From: Rotaria sp. Silwood1
Taxonomy: Eukaryota > Rotifera > Eurotatoria > Philodinida > Philodinidae
DNA: 64,000 nt
Reading direction: 5' to 3'
NCBI GenBank assembly: GCA_905250075.1
Contig: CAJNOP010000707.1
Location: 1 to 64,000 of the forward strand
The notes beneath the pieces were generated by a model. That model saw nothing but the letters and a program-made list of their open reading frames with translations, made no database searches and was not told the origin of the DNA. The position numbers and the translations under genes were made by a program. Shown here piece after piece: positions 62,036 to 64,000 of this stretch (position 1 is the stretch's first letter; each line of letters opens with the position of its first letter).

Positions 62036-62803
62036 CCATGAATTAAAGTTCAGCAAGGAGCAAGCAAGAAAAATATATGTCAGGAAATTTTGAGATCTAA
62101 GTAAAATTAAACAAAATTTTTCAAATATACAAAAATGTGAAAAAATAAGAATAAAGTCTAAACTATTATTTTATACATAAATAAATAATAAGTTGATTAT
62201 GGTTGTTTTTTTTTTATATGGAATATATATTTCAACAATATGTTGTTTTGTTTATTAGACATAGAAACACTAAATGATTAGGGAAATTTCCGCATATATT
62301 TATTGATACGAAGAGGAAGTTGACGTAGATGTGTTTTAAAAAGAATGACACATTGTGCCGTATATGTATCTCATAAAATCGTTCTTGATAAACTTTGAAT
62401 TGGATCTTTTGATAATACACTGATCCACTTTGTATTTCTCATGATCTTGCTAACCGTATTAATATTATCAAAATGAGAACGAAACCGTCGAAAAATCTTA
62501 TCAAATAAAAGAAAAAAATTAGAATTCTTGTATTTTAATCCATGAAGTTGTACAGCTCTCGAGTATTCTCAATCAAAATCTACTTTGTCTTAGCAAGATT
62601 CAATCAAAGAAAAACCTAAGAATCTTTAAACTTGTGCTTTTCGAGTAGCATCTTTTTATCAATGTTTATTTGTCTTCAAATTTAACGTTGTCTTTAGATG
62701 ATGTTTATATGTGCCAATATATTATGCTGTTAAATTTTGTCAAGTAATATTCCAATAACTCGAAAAAAGATCAAAAATTTTTTAACTGATGTGTTTTCTA
62801 TGA
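62036..62803. other. Intergenic, nothing recognised
   Basis: AT-rich spacer. No supported feature. Confidence 0.4.
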
Positions 62804-62859
62804 ATGTCGGTGTGGATGTGAGTATGCACTAATAGAAGATCCACACTGACACACCCGCA
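62804..62859. repeat. GT/CA palindromic repeat (copy 11)
   Basis: GTCGGTGTGGATGTGAGTAT, spacer CACTAATAGAAGATC, then CACACTGACACACCC. It has the AGAAGATCC spacer motif also seen in the copy at 40277. It lies about 100 bp before the next gene start. Confidence 0.65.
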
Positions 62860-62956
62860 ACCTTGTTTTTTTATCATCCCGTATCATCACTAACAACTTT
62901 CTTATTTTGTGATTCATATTTACTATTTGTCATTTTCTTATTACTTGCAAAACAAT

Positions 62957-64000
62957 ATGTCATTATCATTTCCCCCTCAATCACCATTTACATTACCTAA
63001 AATTCGTCGTATTGTAAAACCAGAACAAGAACAAGCAGCAAAATCAACAAAAATAACATTATTATCTACATCGTTATCACAAGGTGAATATTTAAAGATT
63101 TTTGAAAGGCTTAATTGTGCTATTTATTGGTGATAATTCAGTGCATGTTTTACATCAAGATTTAGGTAAAGCATTAAAATACAGTCGTTTATTAGAGTAT
63201 ACAGAAGCCGCCCGTCAAAACGGAAATTACGAACCTATTGAAGGTAAGTCACAAATAGTAGACTAAAATAAAATGTGCGTATTGTTGTGTCGCAATTGCA
63301 TGTGTTGCATTAGAGATGTGTCATAGTCTGTATGCGCTATCCATTGATTCACTTGTTTGTTTCGAATATACAGCTATATATAATCCAGTCGATTAGACGT
63401 ATTTAACTTATACATTTTTGTATTTCTTTTGTTTTGAAATTATTTCTCAGTCATTTTATTATATGAGAACATGACGAGAGGTGGCTGAATGGCCGAGAAT
63501 ATAGACTGTCTCGAAGCGGTTCGATCAAGTACAAATGATTTCGATAAGAATCATATCTTAAGAACTGATTGTGTTGAGTTTCAAAAATAGATATTATAGT
63601 TTGAATCAAAATGAAAATATAGTAATTATTTAAATATCGAAAACAGAAAATAATTCCCGTGTCAAAAATTAGGTTCAAATTGCGTTCGAAAAATGTTGTG
63701 GCATGTGCCACACACACATTCACAAGAATGTGTCATAGATCTGCTGAAAGAAATGTTTTGCAACGAACACCTTTAGTCATATTTTAATATGTCGTACACT
63801 TTTGTGTTGTATGTGTCGTACTTTGCCATACATTTCATGTTGAGTGTGATAGTATTGGTTTGAAATTGTTTATCATTTCGATTTAGACGAGAAGATATTA
63901 TTATCTGAAGGTAAAATTGGTACGTGCAAACATCGAGATATATATCAATTTCATTTGGTCAATAACTCAACCAAATCGAGATATATTTATTTAAATTCAA
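62957..64000 (+). CDS. Unidentified multi-exon protein, 3'-partial (runs off window)
   Basis: Starts MSLSFPPQSPFTLPKIRRIV at 62957. The frame needs a +1 change between 63083 and 63109. Either a 25-nt intron (63084-63108, GTGAAT...GAAAG) or a single extra base restores reading into LIVLFIGDNSVHVLHQDLGK, and then YTEAARQNGNYEPIE. The donor at 63244 (GTAAGT) and the acceptor at 63887 flank a 644-nt phase-1 intron. The next exon begins 63888 (DEKILLSEGKIGTCKHRDIY) and continues past the edge. The family is not recognised. The basic N-terminus and repeated short charged blocks give no hint. If the 25-nt gap is not an intron, the gene is broken. Confidence 0.5.
63470..63530 (+). other. tRNA-like A/B-box pair in an intron
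   Basis: TGGCTGAATGG resembles a pol III A box, and GGTTCGATC about 37 nt further on a B box. The cloverleaf does not close properly, so this is at best a tRNA-derived fragment or SINE head in the 644-nt intron. Chance is possible. Confidence 0.25.

Noticed and set aside
1..64000. CRISPR arrays, rRNA genes, operons or Shine-Dalgarno sites
   Set aside because: Introns, poly(A) signals and gene families show a eukaryotic nuclear genome. No such features were seen.

Overview
The window is AT-rich metazoan DNA, most likely from a bdelloid rotifer (Rotaria- or Adineta-like). Pointers are the short 49-72 bp GT-AG introns, a many-unit LRR gene, a decayed ADP-ribosyltransferase/TPR gene, short (TGTGGG)-like GT-rich palindromes, and many small non-autonomous elements and gene remnants. 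The species is inferred from style and was not checked against a database. Two 10-base N runs (21192-21201 and 49015-49024) mark assembly gaps.

Layout. 1-2.35 kb: 3' part of an LRR gene made of 15 coding units, each an 84-nt exon plus an intron of about 57 nt, in a 141-bp tandem array. 2.5-2.7 kb: two adjacent hairpins. 3.6-4.3 kb: a membrane DUF1295/steroid-reductase-like enzyme. 6.0-7.8 kb: a telomere-like palindrome fused to a truncated, frameshifted F-box/LRR-type gene. 9.0-11.2 kb: an ADP-ribosyltransferase + TPR pseudogene with several stops and frameshifts. 11.9-12.8 kb: a TA-flanked TIR element. 13.3-16.4 kb: an intact four-exon serpin (minus strand).

17.9-29.1 kb and 38.9-47.6 kb are diverged direct copies of one block (A and B). 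Each carries an alpha-carbonic anhydrase (CA) on the minus strand. Two more CA genes follow copy B (47.5-48.9 and 49.0-50.1 kb), giving four CA paralogues with one shared intron position and all catalytic residues. Copy A holds a Helitron-like remnant with a 21-bp minisatellite, and a 105-bp insertion with a 6-bp target duplication that truncates its CA tail. Copy A ends inside a remnant of a further CA gene. Between the copies lies one intronless glycosyltransferase-like membrane protein gene (36.1-37.4 kb).

52.4-54.2 kb: a three-exon GNAT acetyltransferase. 55.1-55.5 kb: a pseudogene of unknown family. 57.85-58.09 kb: an intact two-exon, 62-residue gene resembling small peptidase inhibitors. 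61.2-62.0 kb: a TIR element packed with AAGATCTT motifs. 62.96 kb to the right edge: the start of an unidentified multi-exon gene.

The most unusual signal is a dispersed family of roughly 50-130 bp hairpins with GT-rich left arms and CA-rich right arms. One copy is present in block B and absent from block A, so it has moved or been lost, and others sit exactly at gene truncations or at the duplication breakpoint. The secreted CA paralogues, the serpin and the small inhibitor-like gene are ordinary expanded metazoan families. I see no operon-like functional system linking the genes.
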